A DNA stretch of 64,000 nucleotides from contig NZ_JODY01000024.1 in NCBI RefSeq assembly GCF_000718015.1, forward strand, positions 1 through 64,000, given 5' to 3'. The notes beneath the pieces were generated by a model that was given only the letters and a program-made list of their open reading frames with translations, was not told where the DNA came from and did not search any database. A program made the translations under genes and the position numbers. Every line of letters starts with the position of its first letter. The stretch's first letter is position 1. This document shows, one piece after another, positions 43,440-52,049 of the stretch. Origin of the DNA: Streptomyces catenulae (GTDB lineage: Bacteria; Actinomycetota; Actinomycetes; Streptomycetales; Streptomycetaceae).

Positions 43440-45823
43440 CCTTCAACGTAGAGAACCACGCCAGCGGGAATATCGCCTTCAGCTACGTCTTTCAGGGCCA
43501 GAACATCTCCCTGACACTCCCCGACCGCCAGGATCCGGCACTCGCCGGCCTGCCCCGGCAGTCGGCCGTATTCAAAGGGCGCCATGTCGAAATGGAACAA
43601 GCCCTCGCTCTCCTCCAACCGCCAGCACCAAAGAACTCGGCATGCACCGTCGCAGTGACAGGACTTGCCGGTACCGGAAAGACCGAACTTCTGCTCCAGG
43701 TGGCGCATCAGGCACTGAAGAACGAGGGATGGTTCCCCGGCGGCGTCCTTTTCGCCGATCTCCACGGATACGATAACAAGCGCAAGGTCTCGGTGAAGAG
43801 AGCACTCGGGACCCTTTTACGAGCGCTTGGCATCCCCCAGCAGCATATCCCTCCAGGCATCGATGACAGGGCGAATGTATATCGCTCCGCACTCAGCGCT
43901 CTGTCCGCAGCAGGGAAAAGAGTCCTGGTCGTCCTCGACGACATACCCCCTACCGAAAAGCTCCGGTATCTCCTGCCGGGAGATATGAGCACCGCCACCC
44001 TGGTTTCCTCTCGACACTCCCTCACGGAGCTGGAAGCGCTGACGCTGATATTGCGGGAGCTACCCATTGCGGAAGGAGCGGATCTGCTGGAGGAAGCACT
44101 TCGCACGGCCCTCCCTGAGGACTCACGTGTAGCCGCCGAGACCGACGCAGCTCATCGGATCGTAGCTCTGTGCGGCGGGCTGCCATTGGCTCTACGCATT
44201 CTGGCATCTGCTCTCACAGATACGCCGAAGCGTCCCTTGTCGCACCTGTGTCGGGAACTTGAAGAAAATCATTCCAGACTCCCACTGTTGAGCCGTGAAA
44301 AGCGTACCGTGACGGCAGCCTTCGAGCTGTCCTATCGAAGGCTTTCTAAGGAACAGGCCAGACTCTTCCGGCTTATTTCCATGCACCCCGGCCCCGACTT
44401 TTCCACCGAATCTGCAGCGAAGGCGTACGGCGGGGAAATCGAGGAGACCGGGCGGCTCCTGGAGGATCTCAACCGCCGGAACTTGGTCGAGCCACGAGAG
44501 CCATACGGACGCTGGCAGCAGCACAGCCTGGTACGTCTCTACTCCTGGGATCTGCTCATTTCGAGCGACGACTCGTGGGGCGAGGGAATCGCGCGGTTGC
44601 TCGCTTACTACTATGAGATGGCCAGCCTGGCCTGTGGAAGACTTCGGAGGCCGATTGAACCGGACTCCGCCGAGAAATCGCGCTTCCCTGATCGCAGCAT
44701 GGCATTGGAGTGGCTGGAGAGCGAACGCTCCTCTCTGATAGCGGCCGCCCTGTGGGCTCACTCGGCCGGAGACGATCTGATGTGTGTGGCCCTTGCGGTG
44801 CCTCTCGCATATTTCCTGAGGGAAATGCATTACCTGGAAGATGCCAGGAGGGTCCTGACGGCGGCCATCCAGTCGAGTCGAAAACGGAAGGACTACCACC
44901 GCGAGGCCGGCCTGCTCAGCTCTCTCGGAGTGGTACTTCGGGACATGCGCAAGCTCGACAAGTCCGCCCGCAAGCACCGCAAATCCATAAAGATCTGCCA
45001 GAAGCTCGGGGACCGCCAAGCCCTGGCCGGCGCGCTGAACAACCTCGGGCTCTCTCTGCACGAACAGCGCAAGTTCAAGCAAGCACTGGCGGCGCACACC
45101 GAAGCCGCTCGGCTCTTCAAACGTGCCGGTGACCGGAACGGAGCAGCGCAAGCGTTGAGCAACGCAGGCGAAACCCTCATTGTATTGGACCGTATGGAAG
45201 AATCCCTCCGCACTCTCCGCAAGGCTGCGAAAATCTTCCAGAATCAGGGTGACCTGCACAGTCATTCACAGGTCCTGGGGATTCTCGCCAAGGTGACCCG
45301 TATTGTCGGAATGCCCGAACAAGCCATAGAGCTGCACAAACAGTCGCTCGAAATGCCCGACGGCCTGCTCACGCCCCACGAGCGAGCGATCGAGCTTTCC
45401 AACTTCGGAGGCACACTAGTCGCTGCGGGACAGCTCGACACGGCTCTGACCGCCCAGCAGGAAGCGCTGGACGTCTTCCGGAGCTTGGGCGACCGTCGCA
45501 GTGAGGCCATGACCTTGGGCAACATGGCGCGTGTCCGTCAGCAGCAAGAGCTGTGGAACAAGGCGATGTCTCTGCACACCCATGCCATGGAATTGTTCCT
45601 CGAGAGCAAAGACGATCACGGCTTGGCCTTCGAGCTCAGCGGCCTGGCGGTGACTCTCCTCCGGCAGGGCCACAACGCCGAAGCATTGGAAAACCTGATG
45701 CTCGCTGCCGAGCTCTACCAACAGACGGGCGACGCCCAGAGCGCCGCTGTCGCGTTGTCCCATGCCGACCAGGTGCGGAAGCAGAACGGGGTCGCCATCC
45801 CCGCCACCACAGCCTGGGCCTGA
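43436..45823 (+). CDS. STAND-class NB-ARC ATPase with C-terminal TPR repeats
   Basis: 795 residues from the ATG at 43436. Residues 1-45 are a short beta-like lead. The NB-ARC/STAND core runs from about 45 to 370: Walker A GLAGTGKTE (76-84), Walker B KRVLVVLDD (161-169), sensor TLVSSRHSL, and GxP motif CGGLPLAL (246-253). A winged-helix part follows (LSYRRLSKEQARLFRLISMHPG). Residues about 470-785 are TPR repeats of the GALNNLGLSLHEQRKFKQAL type. Such proteins oligomerise on ligand binding and occur as regulators (AfsR/SARP-like) and in anti-phage defence. There is no SARP or obvious effector domain, so an effector must be separate, perhaps the preceding protein. One TTA codon (128) may make translation depend on bldA. 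Confidence 0.88.
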   Translation: MTFNVENHASGNIAFSYVFQGQNISLTLPDRQDPALAGLPRQSAVFKGRHVEMEQALALLQPPAPKNSACTVAVTGLAGTGKTELLLQVAHQALKNEGWFPGGVLFADLHGYDNKRKVSVKRALGTLLRALGIPQQHIPPGIDDRANVYRSALSALSAAGKRVLVVLDDIPPTEKLRYLLPGDMSTATLVSSRHSLTELEALTLILRELPIAEGADLLEEALRTALPEDSRVAAETDAAHRIVALCGGLPLALRILASALTDTPKRPLSHLCRELEENHSRLPLLSREKRTVTAAFELSYRRLSKEQARLFRLISMHPGPDFSTESAAKAYGGEIEETGRLLEDLNRRNLVEPREPYGRWQQHSLVRLYSWDLLISSDDSWGEGIARLLAYYYEMASLACGRLRRPIEPDSAEKSRFPDRSMALEWLESERSSLIAAALWAHSAGDDLMCVALAVPLAYFLREMHYLEDARRVLTAAIQSSRKRKDYHREAGLLSSLGVVLRDMRKLDKSARKHRKSIKICQKLGDRQALAGALNNLGLSLHEQRKFKQALAAHTEAARLFKRAGDRNGAAQALSNAGETLIVLDRMEESLRTLRKAAKIFQNQGDLHSHSQVLGILAKVTRIVGMPEQAIELHKQSLEMPDGLLTPHERAIELSNFGGTLVAAGQLDTALTAQQEALDVFRSLGDRRSEAMTLGNMARVRQQQELWNKAMSLHTHAMELFLESKDDHGLAFELSGLAVTLLRQGHNAEALENLMLAAELYQQTGDAQSAAVALSHADQVRKQNGVAIPATTAWA
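43817..43819 (+). promoter_or_regulatory. TTA leucine codon in the STAND ATPase gene
   Basis: Codon 128 (Leu, in ALGTLLRALG) is TTA. In Streptomyces TTA is read only by the developmentally controlled bldA tRNA, and genes with it are often conditionally expressed or recently acquired. Confidence 0.8.
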
Positions 45824-45859
45824 TCACTCCTGGATGCGGCACACTGGACGTTTGGCCAC

Positions 45860-45895
45860 CCGCCCGGCCTCGGGCCGTGGTCGGTGACCGGGCGG
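45860..45895 (+). terminator. Possible hairpin after the cassette
   Basis: CCGCCCGG (45860-45867) and CCGGGCGG (45888-45895) pair over 8 bp with a 20-base loop, 36 bases after the STAND gene stop and 44 bases before XPB. It may separate the cassette transcript from XPB. Confidence 0.4.
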
Positions 45896-45939
45896 CTACG
45901 GGGTCGGCCGGGTGGCACTCACGTAGGAAGGCGAGGCGC

Positions 45940-47592
45940 GTGAACGGACCTCTCATCGTCCAGAGCGACAAGACGCTGCTGCTGGAGGTGGACCACGAGT
46001 CGGCGGACGCCTGCCGACGGGCCATCGCGCCGTTCGCGGAGCTGGAGCGGGCGCCCGAGCACATCCACACGTACCGGGTGACACCGCTCGGACTGTGGAA
46101 CGCGCGGGCCGCCGGGCACGACGCCGAGCAGGTCGTGGACGCGCTGGTGCAGTTCTCCCGCTATCCGGTGCCGCACGCGCTGCTCGTCGACATCGCCGAG
46201 ACCATGTCGCGGTACGGGCGGCTGACGCTGGTCAAGCACCCCGCGCACGGGCTCGTGCTGACCACCACCGACCGGCCGGTGCTGGAGGAGGTGCTGCGGT
46301 CGAAGAAGGTCCAGCCGCTGGTCGGCGCGCGGCTCGACCCCGACAACGTCGTGGTGCACCCCTCCGAGCGCGGGCAGATCAAGCAGACGCTGCTGAAGCT
46401 CGGCTGGCCCGCCGAGGACCTCGCCGGATATGTCGACGGCGAGGCGCACCCGATCGCGCTCGCCGAGGACGGCTGGGCGCTGCGGCCGTACCAGCAGCAG
46501 GCCGTGGAGGGCTTCTGGCACGGCGGCTCCGGTGTCGTCGTACTGCCGTGTGGTGCGGGAAAGACGCTGGTCGGGGCCGGTGCGATGGCGCAGGCGAAGG
46601 CCACCACGCTGATCCTGGTCACCAACACCGTCTCGGCCCGGCAGTGGAAGCACGAGCTGGTGAAGCGGACCACGCTCACCGAGGAGGAGATCGGCGAGTA
46701 CAGCGGGACGAAGAAGGAGATCCGGCCCGTCACCATCGCCACGTACCAGGTGCTGACGACGAAGCGGAAGGGCGTCTATCCGCATCTGGAGCTGTTCGAC
46801 TCCCGGGACTGGGGCCTGATCGTCTACGACGAGGTCCATCTGCTGCCCGCGCCGGTCTTCAAGTTCACCGCCGACCTCCAGGCCCGCCGCCGCCTCGGAC
46901 TGACCGCGACGCTGGTGCGCGAGGACGGCCGGGAGTCGGACGTCTTCTCGCTGATCGGCCCGAAGCGGTTCGACGCGCCGTGGAAGGAGATCGAGGCGCA
47001 GGGGTACATCGCGCCCGCGGACTGCGTCGAGGTGCGGGTCAGCCTCTCCGACTCGGAGCGGCTGGCGTACGCGACGGCGGAGACCGAGGAGAAGTACCGC
47101 TTCTGCGCGACGACCGGCAGCAAGCAGCGGGTCACCGAGGCGCTGGTCCGGCGGCACCAGGGCGAACAGACGCTGGTCATCGGGCAGTACATCGACCAGC
47201 TGGACGAGTTGGGCGCGCATCTGGACGCCCCGGTGATCAAGGGCGAGACGACCAACGCGCAGCGCGAGAAGCTCTTCGACGCCTTCCGGGAGGGCGAGAT
47301 CTCGGTGCTCGTCGTCTCCAAGGTGGCGAACTTCTCGATCGACCTGCCGGAGGCGACCGTCGCGATCCAGGTCTCCGGAACCTTCGGCTCCCGTCAGGAG
47401 GAGGCGCAGCGGCTGGGCCGGGTGCTGCGGCCGAAGGCGGACGGGCACGAGGCGCGCTTCTACTCCGTCGTCGCCCGCGACACCGTCGACCAGGACTTCG
47501 CCGCCCACCGGCAGCGCTTCCTCGCCGAGCAGGGCTACGCGTACCGGATCGTGGACGCGACCGAGCTGCTCTCCGCGGAGGAGGACGCCTGA
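45940..47592 (+). CDS. DNA repair helicase XPB
   Basis: 550 residues from the GTG at 45940 (GGAAGGCGAGG upstream). SF2 helicase of the XPB/ERCC3 type: an N-terminal damage-recognition-like part (about 1-170), then Q-region RPYQQQAVEGFW, Walker A LPCGAGKT (202-209), motif II DEVH (297-300), motif III GLTATLVRED, and motif VI QRLGRVLRPK. A 3'-5' DNA translocase acting in repair or transcription-coupled processes; in Actinobacteria the exact role is open. In most actinobacteria it directly follows the helicase-associated gene now found at 39120. Confidence 0.94.
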   Translation: MNGPLIVQSDKTLLLEVDHESADACRRAIAPFAELERAPEHIHTYRVTPLGLWNARAAGHDAEQVVDALVQFSRYPVPHALLVDIAETMSRYGRLTLVKHPAHGLVLTTTDRPVLEEVLRSKKVQPLVGARLDPDNVVVHPSERGQIKQTLLKLGWPAEDLAGYVDGEAHPIALAEDGWALRPYQQQAVEGFWHGGSGVVVLPCGAGKTLVGAGAMAQAKATTLILVTNTVSARQWKHELVKRTTLTEEEIGEYSGTKKEIRPVTIATYQVLTTKRKGVYPHLELFDSRDWGLIVYDEVHLLPAPVFKFTADLQARRRLGLTATLVREDGRESDVFSLIGPKRFDAPWKEIEAQGYIAPADCVEVRVSLSDSERLAYATAETEEKYRFCATTGSKQRVTEALVRRHQGEQTLVIGQYIDQLDELGAHLDAPVIKGETTNAQREKLFDAFREGEISVLVVSKVANFSIDLPEATVAIQVSGTFGSRQEEAQRLGRVLRPKADGHEARFYSVVARDTVDQDFAAHRQRFLAEQGYAYRIVDATELLSAEEDA

Positions 47593-47606
47593 GCCCTCGG
47601 GCTCAG
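47589..47606. terminator. Short hairpin spanning both stop codons of convergent XPB and GT87 genes
   Basis: CTGAGCCC (47589-47596) and GGGCTCAG (47599-47606) are perfectly complementary with TC between (in practice a 7-bp stem with a 4-base loop). The TGA of XPB (47590-47592) and the stop of the reverse gene (47603-47605) both lie within it. Confidence 0.6.
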
Positions 47607-48937
47607 CCCGCGCCCTGCACCGGCTCCCGGGCGCCGTCCGGTACGGCCGACGCCGGGGCCGGTATTCGGACCGCGCGGGCGCCGGTCCGGGGGCGCGGCA
47701 CGGCGGTGCCGGAGGGCGTGCCCGGCGCCCCGGGCGCGGTGCGGGTGTGCCACACCACCGCGGCCAGCAGGGCCAGGCCGAGCAGCGGGTAGGGCGAGGT
47801 CAGGGGCTGTTCCCACCAGCTGAAGTGGAGATCGCGGTCACCGGCGTGCGGGACGATCCACAGGGTGCGGGCGGTGAACGCGACGGTGACGGCGGCGAGC
47901 AGCGCGCGGCGCCACGGGATGCGGTAGGTGTGCGCGGCGAGCGCGATGAGCAGCGGGACGCACCAGACCCAGTGGTGGGACCAGCTGATCGGCGAGACCA
48001 GCAGCGCGGTGACGGCGGTGCAGAGCACGCCCCAGAGGTCCGAGCCGCGGCGCCGGTGGACGCGGTAGGCGGCCCAGAGTCCGCCGACCGCGGTGAGCAG
48101 CGCGGCGACCGCCCAGACGGCGCCGGGCTCGGGGGTGTGCAGCACACGGGCGAGCAGGCCCTGGAGCGCTTGGTTGTCGACGATCCAGACCTTGCCGACC
48201 CGGTCGGTCTCGAACATCCGCCGGGTCCAGAAGTCGATGCTGGCGTCCGGCAGCACCAGGAAGCCGAGGACGACCGATCCGACGAATCCGGCCAGCGCGG
48301 TGCAGGCGGCCTTCACCCGGCCGGTGACCAGCAGATAGACCGCGAAGATCGCCGGGGTGAGCTTCACCCCGGCGGCGATGCCGACGGCGAGCCCCTTGAG
48401 GCGGGCGCCGTCCGGGCGGCTCAGGTCCCACAGGACGAGGCAGGTCAGCGCGAGGTTGACCTGGCCGAAGATCAGGGTCTGGAACACCGGCTCCAGCCAG
48501 ATCCCGAGCGCTGTGGCGCCCAGCACGGCGGGCGCGGTGTAGGCGGAGCGCCGTACCCCGGCGGCTTTGCAGGAGAGCTGGATCAGCGCGGCGAGCAGGG
48601 CGGCGTTGGCGGTGAAGCAGGCGACCTTGAGGGTGGCGAGGGAGATCCACGTGGTGGGGATGAAGAGCAGGGCGGCGAAGGGCGGGTAGGTGGCCGGGAG
48701 GTTCCACTTGGTGGTGGTGAAGCCGTAGAGGTCGCTGCCGGAGGCGGCGGCCTGACCCTCGGCGCGGTAGACCTCGATGTCGGGCATGGCCAGCGGGTGG
48801 ACGGTGTAGAGCACGCCCAGTCCGATGAGGGAGGCCGCGAGCAGTGCCCCGGCGATGACCGCGCGGTGCGGGTGCGCGACGCTCTGCGCCCAGGTGCGCC
48901 TCCATGTCCACGTCCGCGTCCCGTCGGCGGCAGACAC
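47603..48937 (-). CDS. GT87-family (DUF2029) membrane glycosyltransferase
   Basis: 444 residues from the GTG at 48937 (GAGGGGAAC upstream). About ten membrane helices. DUF2029/GT87 features: a first outer loop PLAMPDIEVYRAEGQAAASGSDLYG with acidic residues, NLPATYPPFAALLFIP, FGQVNLALTCLVLWDL, KLTPAIFAVYLLVTGR and SPISWSHHWVWCVPLL. Members are polyprenol-phosphate-mannose-dependent alpha-mannosyltransferases working on the outer face (PimE and relatives in mycobacteria). The acceptor here is unknown. The tail of about 45 residues is Pro/Ala/Arg-rich. It is convergent with XPB. Confidence 0.88.
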   Translation of the reverse strand: MSAADGTRTWTWRRTWAQSVAHPHRAVIAGALLAASLIGLGVLYTVHPLAMPDIEVYRAEGQAAASGSDLYGFTTTKWNLPATYPPFAALLFIPTTWISLATLKVACFTANAALLAALIQLSCKAAGVRRSAYTAPAVLGATALGIWLEPVFQTLIFGQVNLALTCLVLWDLSRPDGARLKGLAVGIAAGVKLTPAIFAVYLLVTGRVKAACTALAGFVGSVVLGFLVLPDASIDFWTRRMFETDRVGKVWIVDNQALQGLLARVLHTPEPGAVWAVAALLTAVGGLWAAYRVHRRRGSDLWGVLCTAVTALLVSPISWSHHWVWCVPLLIALAAHTYRIPWRRALLAAVTVAFTARTLWIVPHAGDRDLHFSWWEQPLTSPYPLLGLALLAAVVWHTRTAPGAPGTPSGTAVPRPRTGARAVRIPAPASAVPDGAREPVQGAG

Positions 48938-49119
48938 TCGTTCCCCTCCCCGTCGTCCTGCGCGCTCTTCAGCGGCGACGCTAACCGATCAGGGCCGACG
49001 GCCCGTAACCGTTTCCGGTCAACCAGATGTCCGGTGTGGAACGCGCCCGGACGCGCGGTGGCGAAGGCGGGCGGCGGCCCGCTGCCGGATGTCGGTGGTC
49101 CCGTCGGGGACGCGGCCGG

Positions 49120-49356
49120 TCAGGGACGTATCCCGGCGGCGTCGCGGGTGCGGGAGGTGCGGCGGTCGGCTCCCTCCTCTCCGTACTCGCCGAGGAGGAC
49201 GACGCTGAGGGCGGCCGAGGCGAAGACCTTCACGGCGCGCAGGGCGCTGCCGACCGGGTGGCGGCCGCTGTGGGCGGGGCCGAGGGCGGTGGCGCCCTTC
49301 ATCGGGTGCAGGGATGCCGGGTGTCCGGCTGCGGGGCTGATCGTTGCGCTGCTCAT
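49120..49356 (-). CDS. Small protein of unknown function (78 aa)
   Basis: From the ATG at 49356 (GGAGG just upstream, though spacing is tight). Every codon follows the G/C third-base pattern, which is better than for random overlapping frames. A hydrophobic segment SALRAVKVFASAALSVVLLGEYGEEG (about 40-60) could be a membrane or amphipathic helix; the rest is polar with Thr/Arg near the end. It lies in an otherwise empty 900-base stretch between GT87 and HelD. No family recognised. Confidence 0.6.
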   Translation of the reverse strand: MSSATISPAAGHPASLHPMKGATALGPAHSGRHPVGSALRAVKVFASAALSVVLLGEYGEEGADRRTSRTRDAAGIRP

Positions 49357-49864
49357 GCCTCCATCATGGTTTTCACGCGAATGCCGCACATCGGCCCATG
49401 GACCCATTCCCGGACCGATGGGCCTCTGACTGCGGTATCACCCGCACCCCCTACCGGAGATGTACGTACCCCCTACGGAAGGGGGACGGCCCGGCGGCGG
49501 CCGCAGGTCGGCGGGTCATACCGCCACATCTCCCCGCCGACCTGCGCGGACGGGCCGGGCGGTGCGGTGGGCGGAGCGGCCCGGCGGACGGCCGCAGCCG
49601 CGCCCCGTCCGGTCCGCGGAAATTGCGTTGGCGCCCCGCCCGCCCCCTGACTAGAATCGCGCGTCTCCCTGCCTCCCGCCGGTCTTCCGTCGAGGAGCGC
49701 CGCCGACCGGACGGAAACCGGCCGGTCCTTCGCACCACGCCGATGACCGCCCCACGTCCCCGCGGGCGTGGCGCCATCCGGCGTCCGTTCCGTACGACGG
49801 CCCGCCGTGCCCGCCCGCCGTGGCGCACGCCCGCCGCAGTGAGAGTCCACCGGAGGCAACGCCC
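49357..49864. other. Long leader region in front of helD
   Basis: 508 bases with no supported gene. It contains a good housekeeping-type promoter near its middle and so a leader of about 200 bases before the GTG. I looked for the rifampicin-associated element that marks inducible HelD paralogues and found nothing resembling its inverted repeats. Confidence 0.5.
49628..49657 (+). promoter_or_regulatory. Housekeeping-type promoter for helD
   Basis: TTGGCG (49628-49633) and TAGAAT (49652-49657) with an 18-base spacer, a good fit to the HrdB consensus in G/C-rich DNA. The predicted start is about 49664, leaving a 200-base leader. Confidence 0.55.
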
Positions 49865-51991
49865 GTGCCCGCGCACGCCCAGCACCCCGTACCCGAACCG
49901 CACGCCCCGGCCGCCGGTGAGGGCGCCGATCCGCTCGGCAGCGAGCGGGACCATCTCGCCGCCTCCCGGGCCGCGCTGCGCGCGATGCGCGCCGACGCCG
50001 AGGCGCTGAACATCGCCGACGTCACCGCGAACTGGGTCAACGCCGAGGTCCTCCAGGGCGAGATCGACGCCCGGATCAAGGCGCTCGCCGATCTCGCCCA
50101 CACCCCGCTCTTCTTCGGCCGCCTGGACTATCTGCACGCGCCGGGCCTCGACCCGTCCGAGGGCGGCGCGGGCGGTCACGACGGCGAGAACTTCTACATC
50201 GGGCGGCGCCACGTCCACGACGCGCACGGCGACCCGATGGTGATCGACTGGCGTGCGCCGGTCTCCCAGGCGTTCTACCGGGCGTCCAAGAAGGACCCGT
50301 TGGACCTCCGGATGCGCCGCAGGTTCGGCTACACCGGCGGCGAGCTGACCGCGTACGAGGACGAGCACCTGAGCGATCCGGCGGAGGCGGAGCGGACGAG
50401 TCAGCTGCTCCAGGCGGAGATCGAGCGGCCACGCGTCGGCCCGATGCGGGACATCGTCGCGACGATCCAGCCGGAGCAGGACGAGATCGTCCGTGCCGGG
50501 ATCAGCGGTTCGGTGTGCGTCCAGGGGGCGCCGGGCACCGGGAAGACGGCGGTGGGTCTGCACCGGGTCGCGTATCTGCTGTACGCGCACCGGGAGCGGC
50601 TGGCCCGTTCGGGCACCCTCGTCATCGGGCCGAACGACTCGTTCCTCCACTACATCGAGCAGGTTCTGCCGGCCCTGGGTGAGCTGGAGGTCAAACAGGC
50701 CACCGTGGACTCCCTGGTGGGCCATGTGGAGGTGCGCGCCAAGGACGACGCGGTGGCCGCGTCGGTCAAGGGCGACGCGCGGATGGCCGAGGTGCTGCGG
50801 CGGGCGGTGCGCGCGCACATCACACCGCCCGAGGAGGCGTGCGTGGTGGTGCGCGGCTCACGGCGCTGGCGCATTCCGGCCTACGAACTCCAGGAGATCG
50901 TGGAGGAGTTGCGGGACCGGGACATCCGCTACGGCGCGGCGCGCGAGGCGCTGCCGCAGCGGATCGCGCATGCGGTGCTGGTGCGGATGGAGCAGGCGGG
51001 CGAGGCGCCGGACGACCGGGTGCAGGACGCGGTGGCGCGGAACGCCGCGGTGAAGGCGACGGTCAAGGCGGTCTGGCCGCCGGTGGATCCGGCGAAGCTG
51101 GTGCTGCGGCTGCTGGGCGATGCGGAGTTCCTGGCCGCGCACGCCGAGGGGCTGCTGACGCCCGAGGAGCAGAAGGCGATCCTGTGGGTGAAGCCGGCGC
51201 GGAGCGTGAAGAGCGCCAAGTGGTCGTCGGCGGACGCGGTGTTGATCGACGAGGCGATGGACCTGGTGGCGCGGACGCCGTCGCTGGGCCATGTGGTGCT
51301 GGACGAGGCGCAGGACCTGTCGCCGATGCAGTACCGCGCGGTGGGCCGCCGCTGTACGACGGGTTCGGTGACGGTCCTGGGGGACATCGCCCAGGGGACC
51401 ACGCCGTGGGCGACCGACACCTGGGAGGAGGCCCTTCGCCACATGGGGAAGCCGGGTTCGGTGGTCGAGGAGCTGACGCAGGGGTTCCGGGTGCCGCGTG
51501 AGGTCATCGCGTACGCCTCCCGGCTGCTTCCGGCCATCGCGCCGGATCTGCGGGAGGCCACCTCGATCCGTGAGGCGGCGGGCGATTTCGAGATCCGTAC
51601 GGTGCGCCCGGAGACGCTGGACGCCTCGGTGCTGGCGGCGTGCCACGATGCGCTGGCCAAGGAGGGTTCGATCGGTCTGATCGCGGCGGACGCCCGGGTG
51701 CCGGGGCTGCGTGCCGCCCTGGAGGAGGACGGGCTGCGCTGTCTCGCGCCGGGTGAGGAGACGTCCGCGGAGGCGCGGCTGACGCTGGTGCCGGCGACGC
51801 TGGCCAAGGGTCTGGAGTACGACTACGTGGTGCTGGACGAGCCCGCCGCGATCGTCGACGGCGAGCCGGACGAGCGCACCGGTCTGCGCCGTCTCTACGT
51901 CTGTCTGACCCGTCCGGTGTCGGGGCTGACGGTCGTCCACGCGACGGGGCTGCCGGAGCAGTTGACGGACGGCGGCGGCGCGGTCGCGTAG
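49865..51991 (+). CDS. helD: HelD-like RNA-polymerase-recycling UvrD-type ATPase
   Basis: 708 residues from the GTG at 49865 (GGAGG, about 12 bases upstream). The N-terminal helical part (LGSERDHLAASRAALRAMRADAEALN) matches the arm that enters the RNAP secondary channel; APVSQAFYRA and DPMVIDWRAP are HelD landmarks. The SF1 core has Walker A GAPGTGKTA (221-229), Walker B in VVLDEAQDLS, and motifs GDIAQGTTPW and LYVCLTRPV. HelD detaches stalled RNA polymerase from DNA; Streptomyces paralogues can confer rifampicin tolerance. The missing inducible element suggests the constitutive paralogue. It faces the cutC gene. Confidence 0.9.
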   Translation: MPAHAQHPVPEPHAPAAGEGADPLGSERDHLAASRAALRAMRADAEALNIADVTANWVNAEVLQGEIDARIKALADLAHTPLFFGRLDYLHAPGLDPSEGGAGGHDGENFYIGRRHVHDAHGDPMVIDWRAPVSQAFYRASKKDPLDLRMRRRFGYTGGELTAYEDEHLSDPAEAERTSQLLQAEIERPRVGPMRDIVATIQPEQDEIVRAGISGSVCVQGAPGTGKTAVGLHRVAYLLYAHRERLARSGTLVIGPNDSFLHYIEQVLPALGELEVKQATVDSLVGHVEVRAKDDAVAASVKGDARMAEVLRRAVRAHITPPEEACVVVRGSRRWRIPAYELQEIVEELRDRDIRYGAAREALPQRIAHAVLVRMEQAGEAPDDRVQDAVARNAAVKATVKAVWPPVDPAKLVLRLLGDAEFLAAHAEGLLTPEEQKAILWVKPARSVKSAKWSSADAVLIDEAMDLVARTPSLGHVVLDEAQDLSPMQYRAVGRRCTTGSVTVLGDIAQGTTPWATDTWEEALRHMGKPGSVVEELTQGFRVPREVIAYASRLLPAIAPDLREATSIREAAGDFEIRTVRPETLDASVLAACHDALAKEGSIGLIAADARVPGLRAALEEDGLRCLAPGEETSAEARLTLVPATLAKGLEYDYVVLDEPAAIVDGEPDERTGLRRLYVCLTRPVSGLTVVHATGLPEQLTDGGGAVA

Positions 51992-52010
51992 ACCCGTCGG
52001 GACTGTGTGT

Positions 52011-52045
52011 CCCGGGGCGCGGGCAGGTGCGGCGCGCGCCCCGGG
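52011..52045. terminator. Hairpin between convergent helD and cutC
   Basis: CCCGGGGCGCG (52011-52021) and CGCGCCCCGGG (52035-52045) form a perfect 11-bp stem. It fits the ends of both genes, 20 bases after helD and 5 before the cutC stop. Confidence 0.75.
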
Positions 52046-52049
52046 TCGG

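Noticed and set aside
41682..45939. Prophage or integrative element
   Set aside because: No integrase, transposase, tRNA end or flanking direct repeat was found at either cassette border; only an insertion by unknown means can be claimed.
49400..49864. Rifampicin-associated element in front of helD
   Set aside because: I looked for the paired inverted repeats of inducible HelD genes and saw none; only a housekeeping-type promoter is visible.
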